This document shows, piece after piece, positions 41,918 to 52,116 of a stretch of 64,000 nucleotides of DNA. A program made the position numbers and the translations under genes. This DNA is from Streptomyces sp. WAC08241 (GTDB taxonomy: Bacteria; Actinomycetota; Actinomycetes; Streptomycetales; Streptomycetaceae), in contig CP042279.1 in NCBI GenBank assembly GCA_007858575.1, positions 1,922,001-1,986,000 on the forward strand. The letters are read 5' to 3'. Each line of letters begins with the position of its first letter. The first letter of the stretch is position 1. The notes beneath the pieces were generated by a model, which saw only the letters and a program-made list of their open reading frames with translations, was not told where the DNA came from and made no database searches.

Positions 41918-42838
41918 ATGCCTGCACACGGTAAGCACCGCCGCCCCCGCCGCAACCACATCTCTCGTGGACTTGCCCTGGTCGGCACGGGTGGGGCCGC
42001 GCTGTCCCTGCCTCTGATAGCCCCCGCCACGGCCGGCGCCGCGACCGCCGCCCCGGCCCCGGAGATCGCCGCCAAGGCCTTCACCGCCCCCGCGGCCCCG
42101 GTCGCCGCCAAGGCTCCGGCCGCCCCGGAGGCCACCCGCACGTACACCGTCGTGAGCGGTGACTCGCTTTCCCGATCGCCCACAAGAAGGGAATTCAGGG
42201 AGGCTGGAAGAGCCTTTACCGAGCCAACCAGAGCGCCGTGGGTGACAATCCGTCACTCATCCACCCGGGTCTGGAACTGACGATTCATCGGGGCTCCGCC
42301 AAGGCCGCCCCGGCGCAGGCGAAGACGCAGGAAAAGGCGGAGCGGAAGGCCACCGCGAAGGCGGAGAAGTCCACTTCGACCGACCGGGCGAACCGCTCCG
42401 AGCGCCGCGCGGCCGCCCCGTCCGCCGGCACCGGCACGGGGCCTCCGCCGCCGCCCCGGCCCCCGCCGCCGCCCCGGTCGCCCCGGTCGAGGCCGCTCCG
42501 GCCGCCGCCACCCAGTACGCCGACAACCTCGACGGCTGGATCCGGCAGTCGCTGGACGTCATGGCCCAGCACGGCATCCCCGGTTCCTACGAGGGCATCC
42601 ACCGCAACATCATGCGCGAGTCCTCCGGAACCCGCTGGCCATCAACAACTGGGACATCAACGCCGTCAACGGCACCCCCTCGAAGGGCCTGCTCCAGGTC
42701 ATCGAGCCGACCTTCCTGGCCTACCACGTGCCCGGCACGTCGATGGACATGTACGACCCGGTCGCCAACATCACCGCTGCCTGCAACTACGCGGCCGACC
42801 GCTACGGCTCCATCGACAACGTCGACAGCGCGTACTAG
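41918..42838 (+). CDS. Secreted LysM and lytic transglycosylase (SLT) protein (three frame breaks)
   Basis: About 307 residues. The signal peptide (RGLALVGTGGAALSLPLIAP) is followed by an Ala/Pro-rich stretch, a LysM domain (TRTYTVVSGDSLSKIAHKKG, SLYRANQSAVGDNPSLIHPG) at about residues 72-125, a Lys/Ala/Glu linker, and a C-terminal SLT domain: HRNIMRESSG with the catalytic Glu, NPLAINNWDINA, SKGLLQVIEPTFLAYHVPG and NITAACNYAADRYGS. It cleaves peptidoglycan glycan strands. Breaks near 42172, 42440 and 42640 add to whole codons. Control by the c-di-AMP riboswitch just upstream links it to spore germination and dormancy exit, as for rpfA and related Swl enzymes. Confidence 0.88.
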
Positions 42839-42848
42839 TCCGCACCGG

Positions 42849-42880
42849 GCACTTCCGGGGCGCCCCGGCCCCGGAAGTGC
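42849..42880. terminator. Bidirectional hairpin between convergent genes
   Basis: GCACTTCCGGGG (42849-42860) and CCCCGGAAGTGC (42869-42880) form a perfect 12-base stem with an eight-base loop. Confidence 0.8.
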
Positions 42881-42888
42881 GCGGTGAA

Positions 42889-44142
42889 CTAGGAGGTGGC
42901 GAGCTCCGCCACCTCCTCCAGGGCGCCGGGCTCCTCGAAGAGGTGGCCGGCGCCCTCCACCACGGTCAGCCGGTTCTCGCAGCGCAGCAGCGCCCCGGCC
43001 CGCCGGTTGAGGTCCAGGACCAGCGGGTCCTCGCCGCCCACCACCAGGAGGGTCGGGGCCCGCACCCCGGCGAGCCGGTCGGCCGCGAGGTCGGGCCGGC
43101 CGCCGCGCGAGACGACCGCGGCGACGGGGACGCGGGGTCGCCCGCCGCCCACAGCGCGGCCGCCGCTCCCGTGCTCGCCCCGAAGTAGCCGAGCGGGAGT
43201 CCCGCGACGTCGGGCCGCCCGGCCAGTCGTTCCGTGGCCCCGGCGAGCCTTCCCCGAGGAGCGGGGTGTCGAAGACGTGCGCCCGGTCGGCCGCCTCGGC
43301 CTCGCTCAGGAGGTCGAACAGCAGGGTCCCGAGACCGGCCCGGTTCAGCTCCGCGGCGACCGACCGGTTCCGGGCTGTGACGGCCGCCGCCGCTGCCGTG
43401 GGCGAACAGGACGAGGCCGGCGGCCCCTCGGGCACGGCGAGCCTCCCCGCGAGGGTGGCGCCCCCGACCGGGATCCGTACGTCCTCGTCCCGGACGACGG
43501 GGTCGCGCGCGGCCCGGCTCCGGTCCAGACAGGCGATCACCTCGTCGTCCGGCGTCTGCGGGAAGTCCCGGTAGAACTGGCCGACGGCGTAGAACCCGTC
43601 CGGGGTGTCGACGCCGACGGTCTCGTCGGCCTCGCCGCCGAGCCGGGCCGTCCAGTGGGGCGGCGCGACCGGCACCGCGAGGACGATCCGGGCCGCGCCC
43701 CGGGCACGGACCACCCGGCAGGCCGCCAGGGCCGTGGCGCCGGTGGCGAGCCCGTCGTCGACGACGAGGACCGTCCGTCCTTTCGAGGGGCACGGGGTGC
43801 GGCTGCCCCGGTAGCGGCGGGCGCGCTGCTCCAGTTCGGCCAGCTCGCGCTCCTCCACGGCGGCCAGCGCGCGGGCGTCCACGCCGGCCTCGTGGAGCAC
43901 CTGCTCGTTGAGGACCCGGACCCCGCCCTCGCCGATCGCGCCCATCGCGACCTCCGGCCGGTGCGGCACGCCCAGCTTCCGGACGAGGCAGATGTCGAGG
44001 GGGCGTCGAGGGCGTCGGCGACCTCGACGGCCACCGGCACGCCGCCGCGCGGAAGGCCGAGGACCACGACGTCCTGGCCCTTGAGGTGGCCGAGCCGGGC
44101 GGCGAGCCGCCGCCCCGCGTCGCTGCGATCGCTGAAGACCAT
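42889..44142 (-). CDS. Phosphoribosyltransferase-dienelactone hydrolase fusion (several frame breaks)
   Basis: About 420 residues in two domains. The first is a type I phosphoribosyltransferase: [19 protein letters not shown] near residue 24, [20 protein letters not shown] near 55, and the PRPP loop [18 protein letters not shown] near 120. The second is an alpha/beta hydrolase of dienelactone hydrolase type: [14 protein letters not shown] near 235, [12 protein letters not shown] with Ser near 300, [12 protein letters not shown] and [11 protein letters not shown] with the His. Breaks lie near 44005, 43400, 43250 and 43140. The same fusion occurs in mycobacteria (Rv0571c type). The reaction is unknown. 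Confidence 0.8.
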
Positions 44143-44292
44143 GGTCCGACGCCCTTCCGCCTGTGCGCCCGGCCGGGCGGGCCCGGGACGGACGACCACG
44201 TCCCTCCAGGGTAGGCACGTCGGCCCGCGCGGCGTGGCGAGGCGAAGCGGGACGAGGGCGAGGCGAGCGGGCGAGCCCCGGGCGTCCCCGCG

Positions 44293-45056
44293 TCAGGCGG
44301 CGAGGAAGGCCTCGATGGCCTCGGCGAGGGCCTGCGGGGTCTCCTCGGGGCGTAGTGCCCGGCGTCCTCGATGACTTCGAGGCGCGCGTTGGGGTACCAG
44401 CGCAGCCAGGTCCCCTCCATGGCCTCGGTGCCGAGCGCCGGGTCGTGCGCGCCGACGACGAGGAGGACGGGCGTGGGGTTGTCGCGGACGCGCTCGTGGA
44501 AGTCGGCGCGGGACCAGGAGTCCAGGTAGGCGCGGAAGGCCGTGGCGGAGGAGCGGCTGAGGGAGCGGTCGACGAGCGCGCCCAGCCAGGCGTCGTCGTA
44601 CCGGCCGCCGGTGGTGCGGTCGATGATCGCGCGTCGGTTGGCCGGCTCCCCCGCGGCTCCGGCGAAGAGCTCCCAGGACTCCCCGTCGAGGGGGAACCCG
44701 GCGGCGGAGACCGGTGAGACGCCGATGAGCGAGCGGACGCGGCCGGGGGCTTCGAGGAGCACCAGTTGGGCCGCCTTGCCTCCCATCGAGTGGCCGATGA
44801 CGGAGAAGGAGTCCCAGCCGAGGTCGTCGGCGACCGCCAGGGCGTCGGCCGCCACCTCCTCCATCGTGTAGGCGCCCTCGTGGTCGAGGGCCTCGCCGTA
44901 GCCCCGGCAGTCGACGAAGGCGTAGGTGCCGACGGAGCCGTCCAGGTGGGCGCGGAGCGGGGCGAAGCTGGTGCGGTCGCCGAACCAGTTGTGGAGGACG
45001 AGCGCCCTCCCCGGCCCTTCGCCGTGGACGTCGTACGGAAGAACCCGGCCGGTCAT
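44293..45056 (-). CDS. Alpha/beta fold hydrolase (one frame break)
   Basis: About 254 residues. LVLHNWFGDRTSFAPL near residue 19 is the oxyanion region, FVDCRGYGEALDHEGAYTMEE near 47, SVIGHSMGGKAAQLVL near 82 holds the nucleophile, LLVVGAHDPALG the acid and IEDAGHYAPEETP near 235 the His; homologues are annotated as esterases or haloperoxidase-like enzymes. A missing base near 44355 breaks the C terminus. No signal peptide. Divergent from the SpoIIE phosphatase gene. Confidence 0.8.
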
Positions 45057-45207
45057 CGTGCCCCTGGTCGCGCGGTGGCGCCGCCGCGCGCCGACGGCGG
45101 CGGTCGACCACCGAGTGTGACGGTCCGGACGCGTGCGGTCAACGACTCCGTTCGGCGGAGGGCCCTCCGGGATGCGGGGGCTTCGGCCCCGGGGGCATCC
45201 TGGCTGT

Positions 45208-47718
45208 GTGACCTCGCACGGTGCTTCCGGCCCCGGCCCGGCGGGCGGTACCGGGCGTCCGTCCGGGAGCGGAACCGGCGACGAGCCCGCTTCCGGTGCC
45301 CTGACGTGGGCGCTCGCGGAGGCGGCGCTCGGGGCCGTGGAGGAGGTCGGCGGATACGCGGGCGGGGTGTACCTGCGCTCCGAGACGCCGGGCCTGCTGC
45401 GGCTCGCGGTCCTCGTGGGACTGCCGGGGCCGTTGTTCCGTCCGTGGTGGCGGATGCACACCAACCGGCCGTTCCCGGTGGCCGAGGTCCACCGTTCGGG
45501 CCAGGCCCTCCACCCGGCCGACGTCGAGGAGGCGATGCGGCGCTTCCCCCAACTGGTGGCGAGCCTGCCGTTCCCCTTCGCCTCGCTGTACGCGCCGGTC
45601 CTCGCGGGCCGCGAGCGCTTCGGCGTGCTCGTGGCGCTGCGCGCGCCCACCCCGGGCGTGCCGGTGGACGCGCGGGACCGGAGCCGGATGACACGGGGCG
45701 CGCTCCGGCTCGGCGAGGCCCTGGACGGGCTGTTCCGCCGGGGGACGGCGGTCGAGTGGACGGGCGATCCGGTGTGCGTGCAACTGCCGACCGGTTCGGG
45801 CCCGCCGGTGCGGTTCGGCTCCTTCGACTGGGACCTGCTCTCGGGCACCGTGACGATGGACGACGGGCTCCTGGGGATCCTCGGGGCGGGCGTGACCTCG
45901 CCCTGCACGATCGAGCTGCTCACGTCCCTCCTGGAGCCGGAGGACGGGTACGCGCTGTGGGCGGCGGCCCGGCACGCGACGGGCGCCGGCGGGCGCCCCC
46001 TGGTGCGCAGGCTCCGGCTGAGGGGCCCGGACGGCGGGCTGCACCTCCTGGAGGTGTCCGCACGCGCGCGGCGGACCGGCACCGAGAACGGGTCCCGGCT
46101 CGTGGGCACCCTCGTCGACCTCGGCACCGGCCTGATCGGCTCGGACGCCACCGACCGGTTGCCGCGGGCGCTCCTGGCCGTCGACCGGCTCGGCCGCGTC
46201 ACGTACGTCAACGAGCGCACGGAGCAGCTCCTCGGCCGGCCGCGCAGGGACCTGGCCGGGCGGCTGCTGTGGAGGCGCTGCCCTGGTTCGGGCACGCCTT
46301 CCACAAGGAGCAGTTGCGCGCCGCCCTGCTCTCCGGGGAGCCGGTGCGCTTCCTGGCCCGCCCGGAGGGGGCACGTGGCTGTCGGTCTCGCTCCATCCCG
46401 GGCGGGACGGGGTGACGATGGTGCTCCTCCCCGAGGAGGGTCCGGCGGGTCTCGCGCACAGGGCCGGGACGGGCCGGCGCCTCACGGACGACCTCTCGCC
46501 CGGGGACCGGGCGGCGGACCTGTACCGGCCGGTGGCGCTCGCGATCGCGCTCACCGAGGCGGTGACGGCGCGCCAGGTGTCGGCGGTGGTGACGGAGGAG
46601 CTGCTGCCGGCGTTCGGCGGGCGGCAGCTCGCGATCTACCTGCTGAGCGACCGGCGCCTCTACCTGGCGTGGGAGACGGGTTTCCGCAGGGCTTCCTCGA
46701 ACCCTTCGACGGGGTGGGGCTCGACGCGCGGGTGCCGGGGGTGGAGACGCTGACGACGGGCAGGCCCCTGTTCTTCGAGTCGATGGAGCAGTTGGGCCGG
46801 GCGTATCCGGACCTTCCGCTGGACGCGGAGTCGGGGGCCCGGGCGTTCCTGCCGCTGATCGCCTCGGGCCGGCCGGTGGGCTCCTGCATCCTCGGCTTCG
46901 ACCAGCCCCGCGGCTTCGGTCCGGAGGAGCGGACCGTGCTCACGGCGCTCGCGGGCTGATCGCGCAGGCCCTGGAGCGGGCGCAGCGGTACGACACGGAG
47001 TCGGCGGTCGCGCGGGGGCTCCAGGACGCGCTGCTGCCGCACCGGCTGCCGGTGCGGGTCGGCGTGGACACGGTGGGCCGCTACCTGCCGGGCACGCAGG
47101 GCATGGACGTGGGCGGGGACTGGTACGACGTGATCGAGACGGGTCAGGGGCGGCTCGCCCTGGTCATCGGCGACGTGCAGGGCCACGGGGCGGCGGCCGC
47201 CGCCACGATGGGTCAGTTGCGCAGCGCGGTACGGGCGTTCGCGCTCGGGGCCACCGGCCGCAGGACGTCATGCGGGGCACCAACCGGCTCCTGATCGACC
47301 TGGACCCGGGGCAGTTCGCGAGCTGCTGCTACGTCCTGCTCGATCCGGAGACGGGCGAGGCGCGGGCGGTGCGGGCGGGGCATCCGCAGCCGCTGCTGCT
47401 GCGGCCGGACGGGACGGCCCGGCAGGTGGAGCTGGCGGGCGGGATGGTCCTCGGGATCGACGACGGGGCCTCGTACCCGGTGTCCCGGCTGCGGCTGGCT
47501 CCGGGGCGGTCCTCGCGCTCTTCACGGACGGCCTGGTGGAGCGGCCGGGGAGGGACATCGACGAGGGGATCGAGCGACTGCGCCGGGCGCTCGCCGCGAC
47601 GGCCTCCCTGCCGCTCTCGGAGACGGCCGACCGGCTGACCCGGGAGGCCCGGCAGGCCACGTCCCGGCCGGACGACATCGCCCTGCTGCTCGCGGCGCGG
47701 TGGCCGGAGGGCGGCTGA
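45208..47718 (+). CDS. SpoIIE-type PP2C phosphatase with GAF and PAS sensor domains (six frame breaks)
   Basis: About 838 residues. An N-terminal GAF-like domain ([20 protein letters not shown]) is followed by a PAS-like segment ([20 protein letters not shown]), a second PAS ([19 protein letters not shown]), a second GAF ([20 protein letters not shown]) and a C-terminal PPM phosphatase: [19 protein letters not shown] and [20 protein letters not shown] near residues 625-660 with the metal-binding Asp residues, then [17 protein letters not shown] and [13 protein letters not shown]. It should dephosphorylate STAS anti-anti-sigma proteins, releasing stress sigma factors. Breaks lie near 46273, 46372, 46683, 46958, 47265 and 47512; six lost bases give whole codons. 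GTG 45208. Confidence 0.88.
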
Positions 47719-47932
47719 GCCGTACGGAGGTTCCGTACCGGTCGGGCGGCTAAGGAAGGCGCGCCCGCAGTGTCCGTCGGCGCCGGTTCGCACCCGTGTC
47801 GAGGGGTACGCGCGCGCAGGGCCCGTCACCCGGTCGGGCCCGTGGCACTGGTCGGCGGCCGCGGCCCCGGGGAGGCTGGGGTGCCGTGCCGATCAGGCCG
47901 GACGAGTCAGGGCGGCAGCCCGAGGAGGACAC

Positions 47933-48193
47933 GTGCAGCAGGACAAGCAGCCCGAGTACGGCCCCGTGGTCTTCCGCGACCGCTCGGCCGGGTACGCGTT
48001 TCTGACCCGCTCCACCGCGACCAGCGACCGGACCATCGAGTGGGACGACGGCAACACGTATCCCGTGATCGACGTCGAGATCTCCTCCGAGAGCCACCCG
48101 TTCTACACGGGCAAGGCGCGGACCGTGGACACCGAGGGCCGGATCGCCCGGTTCGAGCGGCGCTTCGGCGAGCAGGGCTCCTCCGAGGGCTGA
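47933..48193 (+). CDS. rpmE2: Ribosomal protein L31 type B
   Basis: An intact 86-residue protein. [20 protein letters not shown] at residues 8-27, [20 protein letters not shown] and [20 protein letters not shown] match L31B. It lacks the CxxC zinc ribbon of the housekeeping L31, so it is the zinc-independent form that replaces it when zinc is scarce, normally under Zur control. I could not find a convincing Zur box upstream. It starts at GTG 47933 after GAGGAGGACAC and stands alone. Confidence 0.88.
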   Translation: MQQDKQPEYGPVVFRDRSAGYAFLTRSTATSDRTIEWDDGNTYPVIDVEISSESHPFYTGKARTVDTEGRIARFERRFGEQGSSEG

Positions 48194-48226
48194 TCCCTCG
48201 CCCGGGCCGGGCCGGTGACACGCGGC

Positions 48227-48264
48227 GGGCGGGAACGCGGGTCCGTGGGACCGCGTTCCCGCCC
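48227..48264. terminator. Bidirectional hairpin between convergent genes
   Basis: GGGCGGGAACGCGG (48227-48240) pairs perfectly with CCGCGTTCCCGCCC (48251-48264), between the L31B and cyclophilin genes. Confidence 0.75.
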
Positions 48265-48318
48265 CGGCCGGTGTCTGCGAGCGGGGCGCGGGGCCCTGCG
48301 CTCGGCTCCGGAAGGCGA

Positions 48319-48816
48319 TCAGGCCTTCACGACGCCGGACTCGGCGACCTTGACGGAGGCCTTGGGGCGCCGGAGGCGGAGCCGAGGGACTCGATCTTCT
48401 TGACCAGGTCCTGGCCCTCGACGACCTCGCCGAAGACGACGTGCTTGCCGTCGAGCCAGTCGGTGATGATCGTGGTGATGAAGAACTGCGAGCCGTTGGT
48501 GTTCTTGCCGGCGTTGGCCATCGAGAGCAGGAACGGACGGTCGTGCTTGAGCTGGAAGTTCTCGTCCGCGAACTTCTCGCCGTAGATGCTCTTGCCGCCG
48601 GTGCCGTTGCCGCGGGTGAAGTCGCCGCCCTGGGAGCATGAAGTTCGGGATGACGCGGTGGAACGGGGAACCGGCGTAACCGAAGCCGTGCTCGCCGGTG
48701 GCGAGCTCGCGGAAGTTCTGGGCGGTCTTCGGCACGACGTCGTCGAACAGCTTGAAGACGATGCGGCCCGCGGGCTCGTCGTTGATGGTGATGTCGAAGT
48801 AAACGTTGTCGCTCAT
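48319..48816 (-). CDS. Cyclophilin-type peptidyl-prolyl isomerase (one extra and one lost base)
   Basis: 165 residues. [20 protein letters not shown] opens the fold, then [20 protein letters not shown] with the catalytic Arg near residue 52, NGSQFFITT near 97 and the Trp-containing [15 protein letters not shown] near 110. It speeds folding around prolines in the cytosol. The frame shifts near 48632 because of one extra C, and back near 48368 because of one missing base, so the length stays in whole codons. It is the one clear insertion error I found. Confidence 0.9.
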   Translation of the reverse strand: MSDNVYFDITINDEPAGRIVFKLFDDVVPKTAQNFRELATGEHGFGYAGSPFHRVIPNFMLPGRRLHPRQRHRRQEHLRREVRGRELPAQARPSVPALDGQRRQEHQRLAVLHHHDHHRLARRQARRLRRGRRGPGPGQEDRVPRLRLRRPKASVKVAESGVVKA

Positions 48817-48937
48817 GGGGACATCCTGTCATTACTCGCGCACCGGGTGCGCACGGGCCGCCTCCGGCCGTGTCACGGCACGCCGGCGCCCCGCCGCCCG
48901 TGGGGGCGCGGGCACGGTCCGTGCCGTCGGACACCCT

Positions 48938-49159
48938 CTAGAGCAGTCCGCCGGTCTCCGGGGACTGGAGGCCGCCCCCGGCGCCCTGGACGGTGTCCTG
49001 GACGACGCTGCCGACGCCGTGGTCCGGCTGGAGGAGGCCGAGGGGCTGCCGATGGGGTTGTCCCCGACGACGGCGTTTCGCCTGCGGCGGAGGCGTGACG
49101 AGGGCGGTGACGACACCGGCGGCGAGGGAGGCGATGGCGAGCATGCTGCGCTTCTTCAT
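48938..49159 (-). CDS. Small secreted hypothetical protein (frame disturbed in the middle)
   Basis: About 73 residues. A signal peptide (MKKRSMLAIASLAAGVVTAL) is followed by a short mature part whose middle reads best in another frame (NAVVGDNPIGSP) before returning to GLLQPDHGVGSVVQDTVQG and ending ESPETGGLL-like sequence. Small secreted proteins of this shape are common on streptomycete surfaces; no family is recognised. There are no Cys pairs as in chaplins. Confidence 0.5.
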   Translation of the reverse strand: MKKRSMLAIASLAAGVVTALVTPPPQAKRRRRGQPHRQPLGLLQPDHGVGSVVQDTVQGAGGGLQSPETGGLL

Positions 49160-49189
49160 GCCCTGGTCAACTGCTGAACGGCCGAGGGG

Positions 49190-49830
49190 TTACGGGTTTC
49201 CCCGGATCGGACGCGGATCGGGTCCGGCCCGGCCGCGCACCCAGCCGAGCAGCAGCAGGGAGGCGACGGCGGCGAGGGCGCACCAGGTGGAGACGAACTC
49301 GGTGCTCCACAGGAGGGCGCAGACGACGGCCCCGGCCCCGGTCAGGAGCCCGAGGAGCCGCAGCAGCCGGTCGCGGGCGAGGAGCAGGGCGCCGACGGTG
49401 GCGAGGAGGTACGCGGCGAGGAGCAGCGGCGCGTGCGGCAGGTCGACGACGTAGCCGAGGGTGCGGCCGCGGACCTCGGCGGTGACGGGGCGGACGGCGA
49501 GCCGGTGCGCGAGGACGCCGGCCGTCGCGAGGCCGGCGGCGAGCGGGACGAGCAGGCGCGGCCGGTCGGCGGGGCGGGCGGCGGTCAGGACGCCGACGGG
49601 GAGCCAGAGGGCAGCAGGGGCAGGGCGATGACGGCCCAGGCGAGGGTGGCGGGCCCGGCCCCGCCGCCGGCGTGCCAGACGGCGGCCTCGACGATCTGGT
49701 GGGCGCCCAGGAGCAGGGGCAGGGCGGCGAGCGGCGCGTCCCCGGGACGGCGTACGGAGGCGAGGGAGGCCACGCCCACGGCGCCGATCCCGAGGCCCGC
49801 CCAGAGGTCGGCCGTCGCACTCCAGCACAT
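49190..49830 (-). CDS. DUF6629 integral membrane protein (one frame break)
   Basis: About 213 residues with about seven membrane helices. MCWSATADLWAGLGIGAVGV at the N terminus and PLAALPLLLGAHQIVEAAVW near residue 35 are the family signature. A missing base near 49610 shifts the frame; the second half (LGYVVDLPHAPLLLAAYLLA, WSTEFVSTWCALAAVASLLL) continues in the next frame. Function unknown. It is followed on the same strand by the small secreted protein gene. Confidence 0.75.
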
Positions 49831-49839
49831 AGCGCACTT

Positions 49840-50426
49840 TTACCGCAGATCGGGTGGAACCGTATGGTCGTGGCGGGAGTCCTGCCGACCGCCGGGACCG
49901 GCGCCGCGGCCCCGGCGGGCGCGGTCAGTGCTCCCCGGGCCGGCCTCCAGGTACACGGGGGTTCCGGTCCTGCGGGCGCGGTCGACCGCCGCGAGGCGGC
50001 CGAACTCGGCCGGGTCCATCTCCCGCTCCCACTCCTCCAGCGTGCGCAGGGCGTACTCGCTGTGCTCCCCGGGATCGAGGACGACGGCGGCGATCTGCTC
50101 GTCCGTCAGCTCGCCGCCGTCGAAGACGAAGCCGATGTGGTTGGCGGGCCAGTCGTCGCCCCGGTCGGTCGTGAAGTGGGTGCCGAGCAGCCGGGGCCGA
50201 CCGGTGAAGACGATCCCGGTCTCCTCGTGGCACTCGCGCACCGCCGTCTCCCAGGGGGTCTCCCCGGGTCCATGTTGCCGCCGGGCCACTGCCACGCCCC
50301 GGAGTGGTAGGTGGCGCGCATCTGGAAGGGTCGGCCCCCGGTGTCGGTGAAGTAGAGGCAGGCGTAGGCCGTCGCTCTCGGGAGGGTCGCCACGTACTCG
50401 ACGGGCGGCAGCCAGGTGTTCGTCAT
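49840..50426 (-). CDS. NUDIX hydrolase (one frame break)
   Basis: About 195 residues. The Nudix box is split by a missing base near 50262: GGNMDPGE then TPWETAVRECHEETGI near residues 50-72, with the metal-binding Glu residues in place. The N terminus (ATAYACLYFTDTGGRPFQMR) and AWQWPGG are typical. It would cleave a nucleoside diphosphate linked to another group; the substrate is unknown. The C terminus is a basic tail. Start ATG 50426. Confidence 0.85.
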
Positions 50427-50549
50427 GGGCGGCTCTCTCGACGGGCCGGTGGGATCGCCTCCATCCAAGCGGTCCGGGGGCGCGGCCCGGCCGCTCGTCG
50501 GTGGATCACCGGATCGTGTGACCACGCCCATTTCCACGGGGGTACGGGG

Positions 50550-51415
50550 TCAGACGCCGTTCGGCCGGAGACGGCGCAGGCGGCGGCGGACGAGGTGTTC
50601 GTGGACGAGGCGGCCGACGAGGGCGCCCCGTAGACGACGAAGCCGACGCCGACGAGCCAGGACTGGAGGACGAGGACGGTGCCGAACTGGCCGTAGGTCA
50701 CCGCGTTCGAGGCGATGAGGGGGAGAAGACGAGCTGGGAGAAGATCCGCAGCCCGAGGAGCCCGAGGGCGGTGAGGACGGCTCCCGGGAGGAGGGCGCGC
50801 CAGCGGATGCGCCCGCAGAGCAGGAAGCGCTGGGACCACCAGAAGAAGAGGAAGGTGCCGAGGGTGTCGCCGAGGGCGACGGCGGCGGTGGTGGGGGCCG
50901 GGGCGTCCTCGGGGGCGGGAAGGCGACGAAGACGAGGAGGGCCGCGACGAGGACGGCGAGCCAGACGACGTGCCGCCACATGGTGTGCCAGCGGGCCGTG
51001 GGGAGGTCCCAGACCCGTTCGTACCCGGTCTGTACGGCGGATCCGAAGGTGACGCCGAAGGCGGCGAGGGCGGCGAGGCCGAAGGCGGTGGTGCGTTGCA
51101 GGGCCTGCCCCGGCCGGCCGAAGAGCTGCTCGACCTCCTCCTGGGAGACCTCGGTGACGCCGAGGCCCTGGACGAGCCAGCGGGCGAAGCCCTGTCCCCT
51201 GGCGAGGTCGGCCGCCGCGACGACGATGAGGAGGGGACGAGGGTGAGCAGGCTGAGCGCCGCGAAGCCCATGGCGCGGTGCATGAGTTCCATGGCGCGGC
51301 CGCGGTTCCACGCGAGGCCGACGGAGGAGGCGGCGACGCGGTCGTGGAGACGCCGGAACCAGTGGCCGTGTTCGGTGGGGGCACCGTCGTGCGGCGGACC
51401 GGGTGTGGAGGGCAT
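50550..51415 (-). CDS. YihY/virulence factor BrkB family membrane protein (about four frame breaks)
   Basis: About 289 residues with six or so helices. Conserved stretches are AMGFAALSLLTLVP, FGVTFGSAVQTGYERVWDLP, GTFLFFWWSQRFLLCGRI and YGQFGTVLVLQSWLVGVGFVVYG near the C terminus. The family was once called RNase BN but is not a nuclease; the function is unknown. Breaks lie near 51238, 50920, 50727 and 50630. The start ATG 51415 lies 128 bases after the HxlR gene on the same strand. Confidence 0.8.
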
Positions 51416-51542
51416 GCCTCGTGAGGTACCCGGCCCGGCGGCGCGGCATCGCGGAGTGCGGCCGAACGGGTGGGTGCGGGGTCCGGCCGTCGGGGCGGAC
51501 TCGTGGAGCGGAGGGCACGGGCACCGGGTCCCCGGAGCGGGG

Positions 51543-52015
51543 TCAGGTGCGGAGGGGCGGGCGCCGGGGCCGGGGCGGACGGTGACGTCGCGGACGGAGA
51601 GGGCGGCCCGCTCCTCGCCCTCGCACTGGACGACCACGCGGACGGGGGCTCCGCAGTCGGTGTGGCGGACGTCGAAGACGGGGCCCTCGGGGACCTCCGC
51701 GTGGGTGTCGCCCCACTGCTTGAGCGCGAGGAGCACGGGCCAGAGGTCGACGCCCTTGGGGGTGAGCCGGTACTCGTACCGCGTGCGGGCGCCGGGTTCG
51801 CGGTAGGGCTCGGCGCGCAGGACCTCCGCCGCGACCAGCTTGCGGAGGCGGTCGGCGAGGACGGCCTCGGAGAGCCCGAGGTGCCGGCGGAACTCGTCGT
51901 ACCGGCGTACGCCGTTGAACGCGTCCCGCAGGATCAGCAGGGTCCACTTCTCGCCGACCAGGTCCAGGGTGCGCCGGACCGAGCAGTTCTCCGTGTCCGT
52001 CTCCAGCCACTTCAT
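51543..52015 (-). CDS. HxlR family winged-helix regulator (one frame break)
   Basis: About 157 residues. CSVRRTLDLVGEKWTLLILRDA at residues 11-32 starts the HxlR domain, followed by RRYDEFRRHLGLSEAVLADRL and YEYRLTPKGVDLWPVLLAL. The C-terminal part has DCGAPVRVVVQCEGEERAAL. A missing base near 51560 makes the natural end (RPPLRT, stop 51543) fall out of frame. It is divergent from the thioesterase gene with a perfect inverted repeat over the promoter, so it likely represses that gene. Confidence 0.85.
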
Positions 52016-52032
52016 CGTCCCACTCTAGCCAC

Positions 52033-52074
52033 CTGACTGCGTCGTTGACAGTCAGCTTTCACGACAGCTAGCTT
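52033..52074 (+). promoter_or_regulatory. Thioesterase promoter with HxlR operator
   Basis: TTGACA (52045-52050) and TAGCTT (52069-52074) are a -35 and -10 pair 18 bases apart. The inverted repeat CTGACTG (52033-52039) and CAGTCAG (52049-52055) overlaps the -35 box, where a repressor would block it. Confidence 0.6.
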
Positions 52075-52116
52075 CGCCGGAAGGAGTCAGCAGGTCGAGT
52101 CGGGCGGAGAGTGGTC

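Noticed and set aside
41507..41934. A 142-residue plus-strand frame with a hydrophobic stretch (VLILLLFAALLAYG)
   Set aside because: It overlaps the c-di-AMP riboswitch and the LysM start, has no ribosome site, and its codon use is not that of a Streptomyces gene.
42966..46304. 1112-residue minus-strand frame
   Set aside because: It joins pieces of two hydrolase genes and the complement of a phosphatase gene through frame breaks; no single protein is supported.
47719..47932. Zur box before rpmE2
   Set aside because: I found only a GTACGGA/TCCGTAC inverted repeat near 47722-47738, which does not resemble the AT-rich Zur consensus.
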